The notes beneath the pieces were generated by a model that was not told the origin of the DNA, made no database searches, and saw nothing but the letters and a program-made list of their open reading frames with translations. Shown in pieces: positions 16,738-26,022 of a DNA stretch of 64,000 nt. The DNA comes from Leptolyngbya sp. PCC 6406. Lineage in GTDB: Bacteria > Cyanobacteriota > Cyanobacteriia > Phormidesmidales > Phormidesmidaceae. Made by a program: the position numbers and the translations under genes. Location of the stretch: assembly GCF_000332095.2 (NCBI RefSeq), contig NZ_KI913949.1, positions 5,008,557 through 5,072,556 of the forward strand, given 5' to 3'. Each line of letters begins with the position of its first letter. Position 1 is the first letter of the stretch.

Positions 16738-16884
16738 AGGGGGTAAGAAACCCAGAAAAAGCGTATGTAATGCCCCACTTTAGACGGTCCAGGCACCTAT
16801 CTGAGGTCTCACTGTGACAGGCCCAAGGAGCCGAGTTCACAGATTTGATCAGGACATTTCTAGAGGGCAGACTCTTAGGCCAAT

Positions 16885-17883
16885 TTAGCCCCATTCAAAA
16901 ATTGCTGCACCCCAGGTTAGCCCTGCTCCGAAGCCTGACGAGGCAATCACATCCCCAGCCTTAATTCGCCCCGAGCGCACCGCCTCATCCAAGGCGATGG
17001 GAATCGACGCTGCCGAGGTATTGCCATAGCGGGCCATATTGCTGATTACCCGCTCTGAGGGGATACCCATACGGTCTGCTACCGCATCGAGAATGCGCTG
17101 GTTGGCTTGGTGTAGGACCAGCCAATCGATATCACCAGCGGTGAGCCCTCCCCGAAAGAGGGCCTTTTCAATGACCTCCGGTACCCGCTTTACCGCAAAG
17201 CGATAGACCTCTTTACCATTCATGGTGATGGGCTGAAACGTGCCCTGTTGGACTGTCTTGTCCGCCATCAGGGTCTGGGGCTCAGACCCATAGGCTAGGG
17301 TCAAACAGTCGTTCATGGTGCCATCGCTGCGCATCTCAAAGCCTAGCAACCGATCGCGATCGCTAGCCTGCAAGACTACCGCCCCCGCTCCATCACCAAA
17401 GAGAATGCAGGTGCGGCGGTCGGTCCAATCCACCCAGCGAGACAGCATATCTGCCCCAATCACCAACACCGTGCGGTAGGCTCCGGTGCGAATAAACTGG
17501 GACGCCGTCACGAGCGCAAAGACAAACCCCGAACAGGCCGCCGTCAGATCAAAGGCCACTGCCTGGGAGGCTCCCAAAGCCGCCTGCACCTGAGATGCGC
17601 TGCCAAATAGATCGTCCGGCGTAGAGGTGGCCAGAATAATCAGATCCACCCCAGTGGCATCCACCTGGGCCATCTCTAGCGCCGCCTGTCCCGCTTGGGC
17701 CGCTAGGGCACTGAGGGACTCTCCCCCCTGGGCCAAGTAACGCTGTTGAATCCCTGTGCGGGTGGTAATCCACTCATCCGAGGTATCCACTACCTGGCTC
17801 AGGTCAGTATTGCTGAGCACCATAGCAGGATGGGCCGAGCCGCACCCCACCCACGAGACGCCGAGTTGTGTTTGCTGCACCAT
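16885..17883 (-). CDS. fabH: 3-oxoacyl-ACP synthase III (FabH)
   Basis: 332 aa. Condenses acetyl-CoA with malonyl-ACP to start fatty-acid synthesis. The Cys-His-Asn triad is intact: Cys117 in DLTAACSGF, His in VLHQANQRI and Asn in MARYGNTSAASI. The glycine-rich C-terminus (SSGFGAGLTWGAAIFEW) is standard. The start directly abuts the stop of plsX (17884), so the two form an operon linking phospholipid and fatty-acid initiation. fabD, often next in this operon, is not here. Confidence 0.97.
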   Translation of the reverse strand: MVQQTQLGVSWVGCGSAHPAMVLSNTDLSQVVDTSDEWITTRTGIQQRYLAQGGESLSALAAQAGQAALEMAQVDATGVDLIILATSTPDDLFGSASQVQAALGASQAVAFDLTAACSGFVFALVTASQFIRTGAYRTVLVIGADMLSRWVDWTDRRTCILFGDGAGAVVLQASDRDRLLGFEMRSDGTMNDCLTLAYGSEPQTLMADKTVQQGTFQPITMNGKEVYRFAVKRVPEVIEKALFRGGLTAGDIDWLVLHQANQRILDAVADRMGIPSERVISNMARYGNTSAASIPIALDEAVRSGRIKAGDVIASSGFGAGLTWGAAIFEWG

Positions 17884-18918
17884 TTAATCTCCGTCTGCGG
17901 CGGGCATGGCCACTCGCTGATACTGAGCCTGAATCCGGTCCAGCACCCGGTTGTCTACTGCTTCTTTAGCTAAACGAATGGCGTTGAAAATCGAAGGGGA
18001 CTGGGAGCTGCCATGGCTAATTACCGCGATTCCCGCTACGCCTAACAGAAGTGCCCCACCATGCTCCGCATGGTCTACCCGCTGCTTCACTCGTCGCAGG
18101 TTGTTTTTGAGTACCAAGGTGCCCACCTTACCGCGAATACCCTGGGGCAGTTCCTCCCGCAGAATTTGCAGTACTGCTTCCCCGACGGCTTCGGCAAACT
18201 TGAGCAAAACATTACCCACGAAGCCATCGCAAATAATCACATCGAACTGACCCGAGAGCACATCTCGACCCTCAGCATTACCCACAAAGGGAATTACGGG
18301 ATTGTCCACCATTAACTGGTGGGCACTCACCGCCAAGTCATCCCCCTTTCTGGGTTCTTCGCCAATATTCAGTAGCCCCACTTTGGGGTCTGCCACGCCC
18401 AGAACGTAGCGGGAGTAGATGGTGCCCATGACGGCAAACTGCTCCAGGAACTTAGGGCGACAATCGACATTGGCTCCCACATCCAGAATCAGCACTGCCT
18501 TATCCGCCATCACTGTGGGAAACACCGCCCCAATAGCAGGGCGATCAATGCCCTTTAGTCGCCCTAGGCGTAGTAAAGCCGCTGCCATAGCCGCCCCCGA
18601 ATGGCCGGCAGACACCACGGCATCTGCCCGCTGGCGTTTGACCAAGTCCATGGAGACATTAATGGATGCTTTAGGCTTACGACGGAGAGCGCTGAGGGGC
18701 TCTTCATGCATCTCAACGGTGCCCTCAGCGGGCACAATTTCTAAAATCCTGAGACTGTCTGGGTCAGAAACCGATGCGCGGATTTGATCTGGGTCGCCAA
18801 CAAGTAGAATATCGACCCCCAGCTCAGCTTGAGCGCGCATAGCCCCCGCTACAATCTCAGCGGGGGCATGATCGCCACCCATCGCGTCTACGGCGATTCG
18901 TGCCCGAGTCGCTACCAT
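17884..18918 (-). CDS. plsX: Phosphate acyltransferase PlsX
   Basis: 344 aa. Makes acyl-phosphate from acyl-ACP for phospholipid synthesis. Seen: N-terminal RIAVDAMGGDHAPAEIVAGA, VSAGHSGAAMAAALLRLGRL and ALILDVGANVDCRP-type motifs, and the C-terminal half LLNIGEEPRKG, CDGFVGNVLLKFAEAVGE and GGALLLGVAGIAVISHGSS. Length and motifs are normal. First gene of a plsX-fabH operon. Confidence 0.97.
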   Translation of the reverse strand: MVATRARIAVDAMGGDHAPAEIVAGAMRAQAELGVDILLVGDPDQIRASVSDPDSLRILEIVPAEGTVEMHEEPLSALRRKPKASINVSMDLVKRQRADAVVSAGHSGAAMAAALLRLGRLKGIDRPAIGAVFPTVMADKAVLILDVGANVDCRPKFLEQFAVMGTIYSRYVLGVADPKVGLLNIGEEPRKGDDLAVSAHQLMVDNPVIPFVGNAEGRDVLSGQFDVIICDGFVGNVLLKFAEAVGEAVLQILREELPQGIRGKVGTLVLKNNLRRVKQRVDHAEHGGALLLGVAGIAVISHGSSQSPSIFNAIRLAKEAVDNRVLDRIQAQYQRVAMPAADGD

Positions 18919-18965
18919 GAACTGAATTCTGTAAAAACTTCAAAGATTCTAGCAGTTCTAGCCGG

Positions 18966-19694
18966 TTACTCTTCGCCCGGTTCCACGATTCGCTGGAACA
19001 GGTAGCCGGTGCCTCGGGCGGTGAGGATCAGCTCTGGGTTGCTGGGATCATCCTCTAGCTTGGCCCGCAGTCGGGAGATATGGACATCCACGACGCGGGT
19101 ATCCACATGGCGCTCGGGGGTGTAGCCCCAGACTTCTTGAAGAATCTCAGCGCGGGAAAAGGGTTCGCCGGAACGACTCACCAGCAGTTCCAATAGGCTG
19201 AACTCCATGCCTGTAAGGCGGATGCGCTCGTTGCCTTTGTAGACTTGGCGCTTGTTGGTATCGATACGAATGTTGTTGATGGTGATGACGCCGGAGCTAG
19301 GAATGCCCGTGGAGTGACCTTTTTCCACCCGCCGCAGAACGGAGCGGATACGGGCCTCTAGTTCCTTGGGGGAGAAGGGCTTGACCACATAGTCATCGGC
19401 TCCTAATTCCAGGCCGGTGATGCGGTCGGCCACGTCCCCTAGGGCGGTCAGCATAATGATAGGGATGTCAGATTCTTTGCGGAGTTCTTGACAGACGCCG
19501 TAGCCGTCTAGCTTGGGCATCATCACATCCAGGACGACTAGGTCGGGATGGGCGGTGCGAAAGGTTTCGAGGGCTTCTTCCCCATCGGCGGCGGTGACCA
19601 CGTCGTAGCCAATCATGGACAGACGTGTTTCTAAAATGCGGCGAATACTCGCTTCGTCGTCAACAACCAGAATCTTTTCTTTGGTGCTATCCAA
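18966..19694 (-). CDS. rpaB: OmpR-family response regulator RpaB
   Basis: 242 aa. Receiver domain with acidic pocket DDE (about 12-14), phospho-acceptor Asp56 in LVVLDVMMPKLDGYG, Thr in MLTALGD and Lys in YVVKPFSP. The C-terminal OmpR winged helix includes TGMEFSLLELLVSRSGEPFS and RVVDVHISRLRAKLEDDPSN. The N-terminal KILVVDDEASIRRILETRLS is near-identical to RpaB (Ycf27), the essential light/redox-stress regulator of cyanobacteria that binds HLR1 sites and pairs with the kinase NblS. No kinase gene is adjacent, as usual. Divergent from radA across a 204-bp gap. Confidence 0.94.
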   Translation of the reverse strand: MDSTKEKILVVDDEASIRRILETRLSMIGYDVVTAADGEEALETFRTAHPDLVVLDVMMPKLDGYGVCQELRKESDIPIIMLTALGDVADRITGLELGADDYVVKPFSPKELEARIRSVLRRVEKGHSTGIPSSGVITINNIRIDTNKRQVYKGNERIRLTGMEFSLLELLVSRSGEPFSRAEILQEVWGYTPERHVDTRVVDVHISRLRAKLEDDPSNPELILTARGTGYLFQRIVEPGEE

Positions 19695-19898
19695 GGGTCT
19701 CGCCGCTCCTGCTGAACTCAGTGGGATGGATGGATCAATTTTTAACGTTTGATAGTTAAAATCGTAAGCTATTCTAGGCGGTTTGATGAAATTGCGATCC
19801 CCACAGGACTGGGTGTTCAGGGTTTTTAAGGTTTCTGTAAGCCTTGATGCTACGGTTAAGGAATATTAAGCAGGGCCTCAGGTTTCTCCCGATTCAGG

Positions 19899-21350
19899 AT
19901 GGCTAAGGCACGCTCTCTTTACATTTGCACCGGCTGTGGTGCGGAGTCGCCCCAGCACTTTGGTCGCTGCCCCGTGTGTGGCAGTTGGAATACTTTGGTG
20001 GAGCAGGTCGCTCCTACAACGGCGACGACGACGACGGCTCGTCCGGGTGGATCGCGATCGCGCTCTACTACGGCTAAGGCAGAACCGCGTCAGCCCCGAC
20101 TGTCCCTGACGTTGGCCCAAATTGAAGATCATCCCCAACCCCGCCGTCCCTCCGGCTATGGGGAACTGGATCGGGTGCTGGGGGGCGGTATTGTCCCCGG
20201 TTCCCTGGTGTTGGTGGGGGGCGATCCCGGTATTGGTAAATCGACGCTGTTGCTCCAGGTGGCCAATCACTTGGCGGCTGAGATGGGGGTGCTGTATGTC
20301 TGTGCGGAAGAGTCGGGGCAGCAGGTGAAACTGCGATCGCAGCGTCTAGGCATCGATCGGGTAGCAACGGGGAAGCCTGTCTCTGGAGAGGAGAACAAGG
20401 CAGAAACGGGGTCAGGCCATGGCCTCTATCTACTGCCGGAGACGGATCTAGAGACCATTTTGATGGAGTTAGAAGCGCTGCGCCCCCCGGTGGCCGTCAT
20501 CGACAGTATCCAGGCCCTCTACTACGGTCAGCTCACCTCCGCACCGGGATCCGTCTCCCAGGTGCGGGAATGTACGTCGGCTCTGATGCAGGTGGCCAAG
20601 CGGGAGGATATCAGCCTCTTCATCGTCGGCCATGTCACTAAGGAGGGCGCGATCGCGGGGCCAAAGGTGCTGGAACACCTCGTAGACACAGTGCTGTATT
20701 TTGAAGGCGATCGCTTTGCCAGCCACCGATTGCTGCGATCGGTGAAAAATCGTTTTGGCGCAACCCACGAGTTGGGGGTGTTTGAAATGGTGGACCGGGG
20801 TTTGGAGGAGGTCAAGAACCCCTCAGAGCTGTTCCTGGGCAATCGGGACGAGGCAGTCCCCGGCATCGCCACCATTGTCGCCTGTGAGGGCACCCGGCCT
20901 CTGGTGGTGGAGTTGCAGTCCCTGGTTAGCCCCACCAGCTACAGCTCCCCTCGACGCTCCACTACGGGCATTGAGTACAATCGTCTGCTGCAAATTCTGG
21001 CGGTGTTGGAAAAGCGGGTGGGCATTCCCCTATCGAAGCTGGATGCCTATGTGGCCTCCTCCGGTGGGCTAAATGTGGGGGAACCAGCGGCGGATCTGGG
21101 GATTGCGATCGCGGTGGCGGCCAGTTTCCGCGATCGCATTGTCGATCCCTACACAGTGCTGATTGGCGAAGTGGGTTTAGGGGGCCAGGTACGCCCCATT
21201 TCCCAACTGGATCTACGCCTGAAAGAGGCCGCCAAACTGGGCTTTAAACGGGCCATTGTGCCCAAGGGCCAAGGGGTAGATAGCGTCCTGGAAGTGGTGC
21301 CTGTCAGCCGGGTCTTGGACGCGATCACCTTGGCCCTAGGTAGTAGCTGA
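19899..21350 (+). CDS. radA: DNA repair protein RadA
   Basis: 483 aa. N-terminal zinc finger C-x2-C-x(n)-C-x2-C (YICTGCGAESPQHFGRCPVC), RecA-like ATPase with Walker A GGDPGIGKSTLLLQVANHLA (about 106-125), the RadA-specific KNRFG motif (VKNRFGATHELGVFEM) and a C-terminal Lon-protease-like domain (YVASSGGLNVGEPAADLGIA and later). Acts in branch migration and recombination repair. An Ala/Thr/Ser-rich linker (TTATTTTARPGGSRSRSTT) follows the zinc finger. Confidence 0.97.
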   Translation: MAKARSLYICTGCGAESPQHFGRCPVCGSWNTLVEQVAPTTATTTTARPGGSRSRSTTAKAEPRQPRLSLTLAQIEDHPQPRRPSGYGELDRVLGGGIVPGSLVLVGGDPGIGKSTLLLQVANHLAAEMGVLYVCAEESGQQVKLRSQRLGIDRVATGKPVSGEENKAETGSGHGLYLLPETDLETILMELEALRPPVAVIDSIQALYYGQLTSAPGSVSQVRECTSALMQVAKREDISLFIVGHVTKEGAIAGPKVLEHLVDTVLYFEGDRFASHRLLRSVKNRFGATHELGVFEMVDRGLEEVKNPSELFLGNRDEAVPGIATIVACEGTRPLVVELQSLVSPTSYSSPRRSTTGIEYNRLLQILAVLEKRVGIPLSKLDAYVASSGGLNVGEPAADLGIAIAVAASFRDRIVDPYTVLIGEVGLGGQVRPISQLDLRLKEAAKLGFKRAIVPKGQGVDSVLEVVPVSRVLDAITLALGSS

Positions 21351-21410
21351 GGGAGGGGGTGGGGGTGGGTGACAGGTGACAAGAATTTTGAGTTTTGAAT
21401 TTAATATCCC

Positions 21411-21436
21411 GTAGGGGCGCGGTCTCCGCGCCCAAT
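21411..21436 (+). repeat. Left half of a GTAGGGGCG dispersed repeat, split by the IS5-type element
   Basis: Starts GTAGGGGCGCGGTCTCCGCG. Its other half resumes at 22465 (AATGCAGAATGTCACCGTAG) and runs to about 22544. The uninterrupted paralogue is at 29037-29141, which shows directly that the IS inserted here. Confidence 0.8.
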
Positions 21437-22464
21437 AGAGTTGTTGTGAAATAGTGCTCAGTCAGAACCTTCAAGGGCGACTTCCTTCCTCTCTCCCTCG
21501 GTTAAGCGGCCATCAGATAAAAGTTCCAGAGTCCTGCCGCTGTGAAGATGGAGCGGTCATCAAAGTTCGCTTTGCGATTGCGATAGACCTGGGCGGCAAT
21601 CCCATAGCGTTTTAGGCCAGCAAAGGCATGCTCCCCGACGACCCGTTCTCGGGCGAGGGCTTGATTCTCAGCTTTCTGCTCATCGGTGAGTTGTCCGCCC
21701 TTAGGTTTCTTGTGTGGAATCTCTACGTTGACATACTCGTTTTGCAGCCCCTGAAAGCCTGAATCACCCTGGATTTTGACGTCATCAGGAATCCACTCGG
21801 CCCATCCCTCGCTATTGAGAATGCCTTTGTCGTGCGCCTTACCGGGATAGGCGGTGCTGAATACGAGAATCTGGCGGTCTGGGGCGACACCAGCCAGGTG
21901 GGTGCGGGTATGGCGCTTCTTTTTGCCTGAGTAATCTTCCTTCTGTTGGTCCCGGTCTTTGGCCCGCTGAATGGGGCGTTCAGTCCCGTCAAGAATCACC
22001 CGTTCCACCTCGGGAAAGGCTTCGATAAATTCTTCAAGACTGGTCAATTTGCGTTTCGGCAACGCCATTTTTTCACCCAGGGCTTCCTCCAGCAGTGGTT
22101 GGAGGCGATGCATCCAACGATTCGCCTGAGCGCGATCCAGGTCAAACAGGACACCGGCCAAATCAAAGGTCGGATACACCTTGAAGTAGAACAAGATGAA
22201 GAACAGTTTGGTCTCGACCGTTGCTAAATTGGGTTTTCGTCCGGCTCCGGTGGCCCGTTAACGGGGTAAGGGACTCCGACGGGGAACCTCTGCATGGGCC
22301 AACACCTGAGCGAAGGTGGATTCCAGTTCCTCAAAGGCTTTCCGGTTCAAACCGGTCAAAGCCCGCAGCAGGCGGTCACTCTTGAGGGCACGTTGGAGGT
22401 TCAGCACGGCACAACCAGGTTAACTAGCTCTAGAGGCTATTATCCCCTATTTCACAACAGGTCT
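21437..22464. mobile_element. IS5-family-like insertion sequence, 1028 bp, with TIRs and a 3-bp AAT target duplication
   Basis: Boundaries come from comparison with the intact repeat copy at 29037-29141. Left end AGAGTTGTTGTGAAATAG (21437-21454). Right end, on the other strand, AGACCTGTTGTGAAATAG (22447-22464): 16 of 18 match. AAT at 21434-21436 is repeated at 22465-22467. The element holds one transposase frame on the minus strand broken by a TAA. Confidence 0.82.
21502..22407 (-). pseudogene. IS5-family transposase with an in-frame stop
   Basis: Read from the GTG at 22407, the frame gives an N-terminal helical domain (LNLQRALKSDRLLRALTGLN and ELESTFAQVLAHAEVP). It then meets a TAA at 22258-22260, and continues as GAGRKPNLATVETKLFF and the DDE_4-type catalytic domain (VERVILDGTERPIQRAKD, GKKKRHTRTHLAG, AYPGKAHDKGI, QGDSGFQGL, GEHAFAGLKRYGI). 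DDE residues are plausible at LDGTE, GDSGF and the ERVVGEH stretch. The downstream part alone has a TTG start at 22194 (230 aa). Most likely inactivated by a C-to-T-type change; a natural two-frame arrangement is less likely because the frame does not shift. Confidence 0.75.
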
Positions 22465-22544
22465 AATGCAGAATGTCACCGTAGGGGCGGGTTTGGCTCG
22501 TATTGACTGGGAAATCCAGAATGGGGGGCTCAAAACCCGCCCTG
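22465..22544 (+). repeat. Right half of the split GTAGGGGCG dispersed repeat
   Basis: Contains GTAGGGGCGGGTTTGGCTCG, GGGAAATCCAGAATGGG and CAAAACCCGCCCTG. It matches the second half of the intact copy at 29037-29141. Confidence 0.75.
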
Positions 22545-22561
22545 CTGGAATTGTTCGTCCT

Positions 22562-23920
22562 CTATTGGCGATTCTGGGTGACAAGGTGTCCCTCATCCAG
22601 CACATGTTGAATCACCCCTTGGATCACCTCCCGCAGCATGACTTGGTTGCCGCTGTTGTCGATGGTGACGGTCATGACATAACGTTCGTCGTCAATTTTG
22701 ACGGCCAAGGTGCTGCCAATGACCCTGGAATTTTGCCCCGTTTTTTCACCAATCCAGGCCACCCGCTTATTTCTAAGCTGATTCACCGCCCGGTAGCCAA
22801 AATCCCAGTCGTACTGCCCCACCAAGGCGTCTAGGATCTCCTCATCGCCCGGATGGGCAAACGTGTAAATCTGGCGCATCATTTCCGTGACCTCGTTACT
22901 GGTCATAGTATTGGGGCCACCCCCACTGTTGCGGTTCACAGATGGCAGCGTGGAGTCTCCCGCCAGCTTGGTATTCACCGTGGTATTGGGAAACCCCCGC
23001 TCCTCTAGGGTCTGGTTCATTGTTTCCCAGCCGATATAGTCCGCCAATTGGTTGGTGGCAATGTTATTACTTTCCTTGATCATGCGGGCCATTACCTCCC
23101 GCAAGGGGTATTCCCGATCCACAAAGATCTTGGCCCCGTTGGCATTTTCAGTCCAGTTGTAGGGCTCGACATAGACCGGCTGATCCAGATCGATGCCCTC
23201 CTTCACCACCTTGTCCATGAGAGCCACCGCCACGGGCAACTTGATTAGACTGGCGGGGCTGGCAGGGGGCACGTCCCCCTGGTAATTGCGACAGGCCCCA
23301 GAAAGGTGACAGAGGGTAATGCGAATCGCGCCGGGGCGTCCGGTGGCTTCGGCAATCGCCTTAAGGAAGTCGGATTCCGTCAGTTCCACCTGGACGGCGA
23401 CGGGCTCAGCGGCGGCAATATATTCGGCCTTTTTAGTGGCGGCAGCCTCCGCCATGAGGGAATGGGGGGAAATTTGCTCCAGTTGCGCGATCGCGGCCTG
23501 CCAGAGATAGGCTTCTTGCTGGAGGAGCGGCTGGTCAGAGGCCGGTTCTTCACGGGCTTGGTTGCGAGTGATGATGGCCTGGGTTGCCAGTTCTAGGGCG
23601 CGCTCATAATCAGCAGCGGCGGTGGTTTCCTGATCAACGCGCTGATTTAGGCGATAGACCACTTGGGTCCAGAGAAAATAGGGGGCCAATGCCTGGAAAT
23701 CTTGACTCAGGCGGGGTGGCGACACCTGGGCCAGTTCCCGCTGTGCCTGCTGCTGGAGCCAGTGCAGAGTCCGAATATCCTTGGTGCGCCCCATCTGGGC
23801 CAAGAGAGGATGATCTACTTCATCCGGGGCCAGAGCAAGGGTGGGATACACCACGGCGGCAGCTACCGTCAGGGCAACAGTATTAAATGCGATCGCGAAC
23901 GGATACCAAAGCCACCCCAT
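22562..23920 (-). CDS. Serine hydrolase of the class A beta-lactamase/PBP fold
   Basis: 452 aa. N-terminal hydrophobic segment FAIAFNTVALTVAAAVVYPTLA (about 7-28) is a signal anchor, so the enzyme is periplasmic. A helical region (about 30-190) precedes the beta-lactamase-like domain: nucleophile motif SLIK (about residue 220), SNN motif in IKESNNIATN and KTG in IGEKTGQNSRV. All three active-site motifs are present. The classical Omega-loop Glu of class A beta-lactamases is not obvious, so a peptidoglycan or other amide substrate is as likely as a beta-lactam (inference). Confidence 0.85.
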   Translation of the reverse strand: MGWLWYPFAIAFNTVALTVAAAVVYPTLALAPDEVDHPLLAQMGRTKDIRTLHWLQQQAQRELAQVSPPRLSQDFQALAPYFLWTQVVYRLNQRVDQETTAAADYERALELATQAIITRNQAREEPASDQPLLQQEAYLWQAAIAQLEQISPHSLMAEAAATKKAEYIAAAEPVAVQVELTESDFLKAIAEATGRPGAIRITLCHLSGACRNYQGDVPPASPASLIKLPVAVALMDKVVKEGIDLDQPVYVEPYNWTENANGAKIFVDREYPLREVMARMIKESNNIATNQLADYIGWETMNQTLEERGFPNTTVNTKLAGDSTLPSVNRNSGGGPNTMTSNEVTEMMRQIYTFAHPGDEEILDALVGQYDWDFGYRAVNQLRNKRVAWIGEKTGQNSRVIGSTLAVKIDDERYVMTVTIDNSGNQVMLREVIQGVIQHVLDEGHLVTQNRQ

Positions 23921-24383
23921 CGGTCACCTCATAGCGCCTGAATCATCATGGAAACACACCGACTAGATTGACATATTTTGTAAATTATCTCCTCAGTCTG
24001 GACTAAGAGATGTCCCCTGCACTACTCCTGCGGTTTTGGGCATGGCGTTCTGGGGCTATAGCGGTTCCCTAATGTATGAGGGATACCTCAACTGAATGAC
24101 ACTTCGGCGAACAAGGGGCTTCAGCCCCGTGCCTGTCCTTAACCCGAAGGAGAACCGCCATAGTTGACTGACAAAACATTGGCGCTCACGGCAGTTAAAA
24201 CCACTGCTATACCAGCTATACCAATGAAGTCGGCCTTCGCCGACTCACCCAGCCAGATCCTACAGTCCGCGTTAGGAAACAGGATGCGTTCTCTGCGTTA
24301 GGTTAGGAACAGGTTAATAATCGTCCGCCTACCCATAAGGTGACGTTAATCTACCTGCTGTTTTCACGTTTTATGGAGGCCCT
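23921..24383. other. Intergenic stretch with one miniature element
   Basis: 463 bp between divergent genes. It holds the TATAGCGG element at 24057-24162 and otherwise no frame with recognisable coding character. The promoters of the serine hydrolase and the CHAD gene must lie here. Confidence 0.5.
24057..24162. repeat. TATAGCGG miniature inverted-repeat element (106 bp)
   Basis: Starts TATAGCGGTTCCCTAATG and ends GGAGAACCGCCATA. It is the same 106-bp length as 36555-36660 and matches the reverse complement of that copy through most of its length, including AACAAGGGGCTTCAGCCCC. Confidence 0.75.
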
Positions 24384-25559
24384 ATGTCTGCTACACCAAT
24401 TCCAGCCATGGGCGCGATCGCGATCGAAGCCATTAGTGGCTATTTCGAGAAAGCCATTCGCTACGAAAAGGCGGTCTTGAAGGACAAAGACCCGGAAAAT
24501 CTTCACCAAATGCGGGTCAATATGCGGCGTTTGCAGACAGCCCTTCAAGTCTTTGCTCCCGCGATTACCCTGCCTGAGACCGCCCAAGAAGCGGACGTGG
24601 CCAAAATCACCCATCGGCTAGGGGCTTTGCGCGATCTAGATGTCACCACCACGCTACTGGCAGAGCAATACCTCCCCGACCTCCCGGAGACTGAAGGTAA
24701 GGTGCTCAAGCGAGTCCTCAAGAACTTAGGCAAAGGGCGACAGCGGGCCTATAAACGGGTCAAGACCACCCTCAAAGGGGATAGCTACCAAGCCCTCAAA
24801 CAGTCCTTCGCCCTCTGGAGCGAAACCCCCGTCTATCGCATCACTGCCAGCCAGCCCTTCACCACAGTCTTGCCGGACTTAGTGCTACCCCTGCTCAGCC
24901 AACTTTGGCTCCATCCCGGCTGGCTAGTAGCCACCCATCGGGTGGGCAACCAACTCCAACCCCTCGAGTCCCTAGAGCCCATAGTCATTGATTACTGGGT
25001 GGAAGACGCTGGCCTCGCCCTCCACAGCCTCCGTAAACAGGTGAAGCGGGTCCGCTACCAGCTCAACCTCCTCAGCCACCACTATGGTGATCGCCTCCAA
25101 ACAGATTTGGCACGACTGCAAAGCCTCCAAGAGATTCTGGGCCAGTTGCAGGACGGTTGGGTGCTGGGGGATTTCCTGACCAAGAGCGTGCCCCAATGGG
25201 AAACCACCCTACCCACCCTGAAGGCGCTACTCATCGACAGCCGCCATCGGGCATGGCACCAGTGGCAACCACTCCAGCAGTATTATCTGGACCCGGTCCA
25301 TCGGGACGCGCTGCGACACATTCTCCTAGTCCCAGGGATTGAAGCACCTGTAGCAGCAACATCTTCTGCGACTAAGCCTGCTGTGACTAAGTCTTCACCC
25401 ACTGAGACAGCCCCAAAGGCCACAGATTCCCCAAAATCACCAGAATCTTCAACAGCGGCGGAGCCTGAGAAGAAGACCCCTCGCCGGACCTCAACGAAGC
25501 GCACCACAAGCCGGTCGCGATCGCGCACGACCCAGAAACCCAAAGATACCGAAGGCTAA
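24384..25559 (+). CDS. CHAD-domain protein
   Basis: 391 aa. CHAD domains are basic helical bundles that bind polyphosphate. Seen: AIEAISGYFEKAIRYEKAVL, DPENLHQMRVNMRRLQTALQ (the conserved H-x-MRV-xx-RRL element, about 34-52), RLGALRDLDVT and later LHSLRKQVKRVRYQLNLL with LQEILGQLQD. The C-terminal ~75 residues are a Lys/Ser/Thr/Pro/Ala-rich tail ending in RRTSTKRTTSRSRSRTTQKP. No CYTH triphosphatase domain is fused. Confidence 0.92.
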   Translation: MSATPIPAMGAIAIEAISGYFEKAIRYEKAVLKDKDPENLHQMRVNMRRLQTALQVFAPAITLPETAQEADVAKITHRLGALRDLDVTTTLLAEQYLPDLPETEGKVLKRVLKNLGKGRQRAYKRVKTTLKGDSYQALKQSFALWSETPVYRITASQPFTTVLPDLVLPLLSQLWLHPGWLVATHRVGNQLQPLESLEPIVIDYWVEDAGLALHSLRKQVKRVRYQLNLLSHHYGDRLQTDLARLQSLQEILGQLQDGWVLGDFLTKSVPQWETTLPTLKALLIDSRHRAWHQWQPLQQYYLDPVHRDALRHILLVPGIEAPVAATSSATKPAVTKSSPTETAPKATDSPKSPESSTAAEPEKKTPRRTSTKRTTSRSRSRTTQKPKDTEG

Positions 25560-25568
25560 ATTGAAGCC

Positions 25569-25738
25569 CTAGTACTCTGCGGCGGAAATACCCTGGCCGT
25601 TCCATCGTGGCACACTCGGCCCCTCACCATTCGGCTGAGCTCACGCCGAAGCCCTAGCCCTCTCCCAAGGGGAGAGGTGCCCGAAAAAGGTTAGGCTGGT
25701 GCGACAATAGTGGACTGATTTACGCCCTGCGGTACTAG
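25569..25738. repeat. CTAG-ended miniature inverted-repeat element (170 bp)
   Basis: Left end CTAGTACTCTGCGGCGGAAA. Right end, on the other strand, CTAGTACCGCAGGGCGTAAA. Shares CTCGGCCCCTCACC and CTAGCCCTCTCCCAAGG with 15666-15813 but carries an extra stretch (ATTCGGCTGAGCTCACGCCG) between them. Confidence 0.72.
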
Positions 25739-25800
25739 AGTGAGTTACCCTCGTGCGTCCCGCAACGCGGTGACGCACGAGGGTTGTGCAGAGTATCGGC

Positions 25801-25998
25801 CTAGATCTGACCTGTTGCTTCGGTGTAGTTAAGCAGGGGAACGCGATGATGGGCGGCTAAATTGCTAGCAAATCTGAGGATGCTGTCGTAGTTTGACTGC
25901 CGACAAATTAAACGGCCTCGGGCTAAATCGGACTGCTTGCAGGGGTGCAGCTCAATAGCCAGGGAAGAAACGTAGACGGAATAAGCAGATTTAAACAT
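25801..25998 (-). CDS. Small unknown protein
   Basis: 65 aa from the ATG at 25998 (MFKSAYSVYVSSLAIELHPC); the frame also has an ATG at 26022. Continues CKQSDLARGRLICRQSNYDS and ILRFASNLAAHHRVPLLNY. It has an even amino-acid mix and looks protein-like rather than random, but I know no family. The two cysteines are not in a metal-binding spacing. Confidence 0.5.
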   Translation of the reverse strand: MFKSAYSVYVSSLAIELHPCKQSDLARGRLICRQSNYDSILRFASNLAAHHRVPLLNYTEATGQI

Positions 25999-26022
25999 GG
26001 TTTTAACCTCTGAAATCACCAC

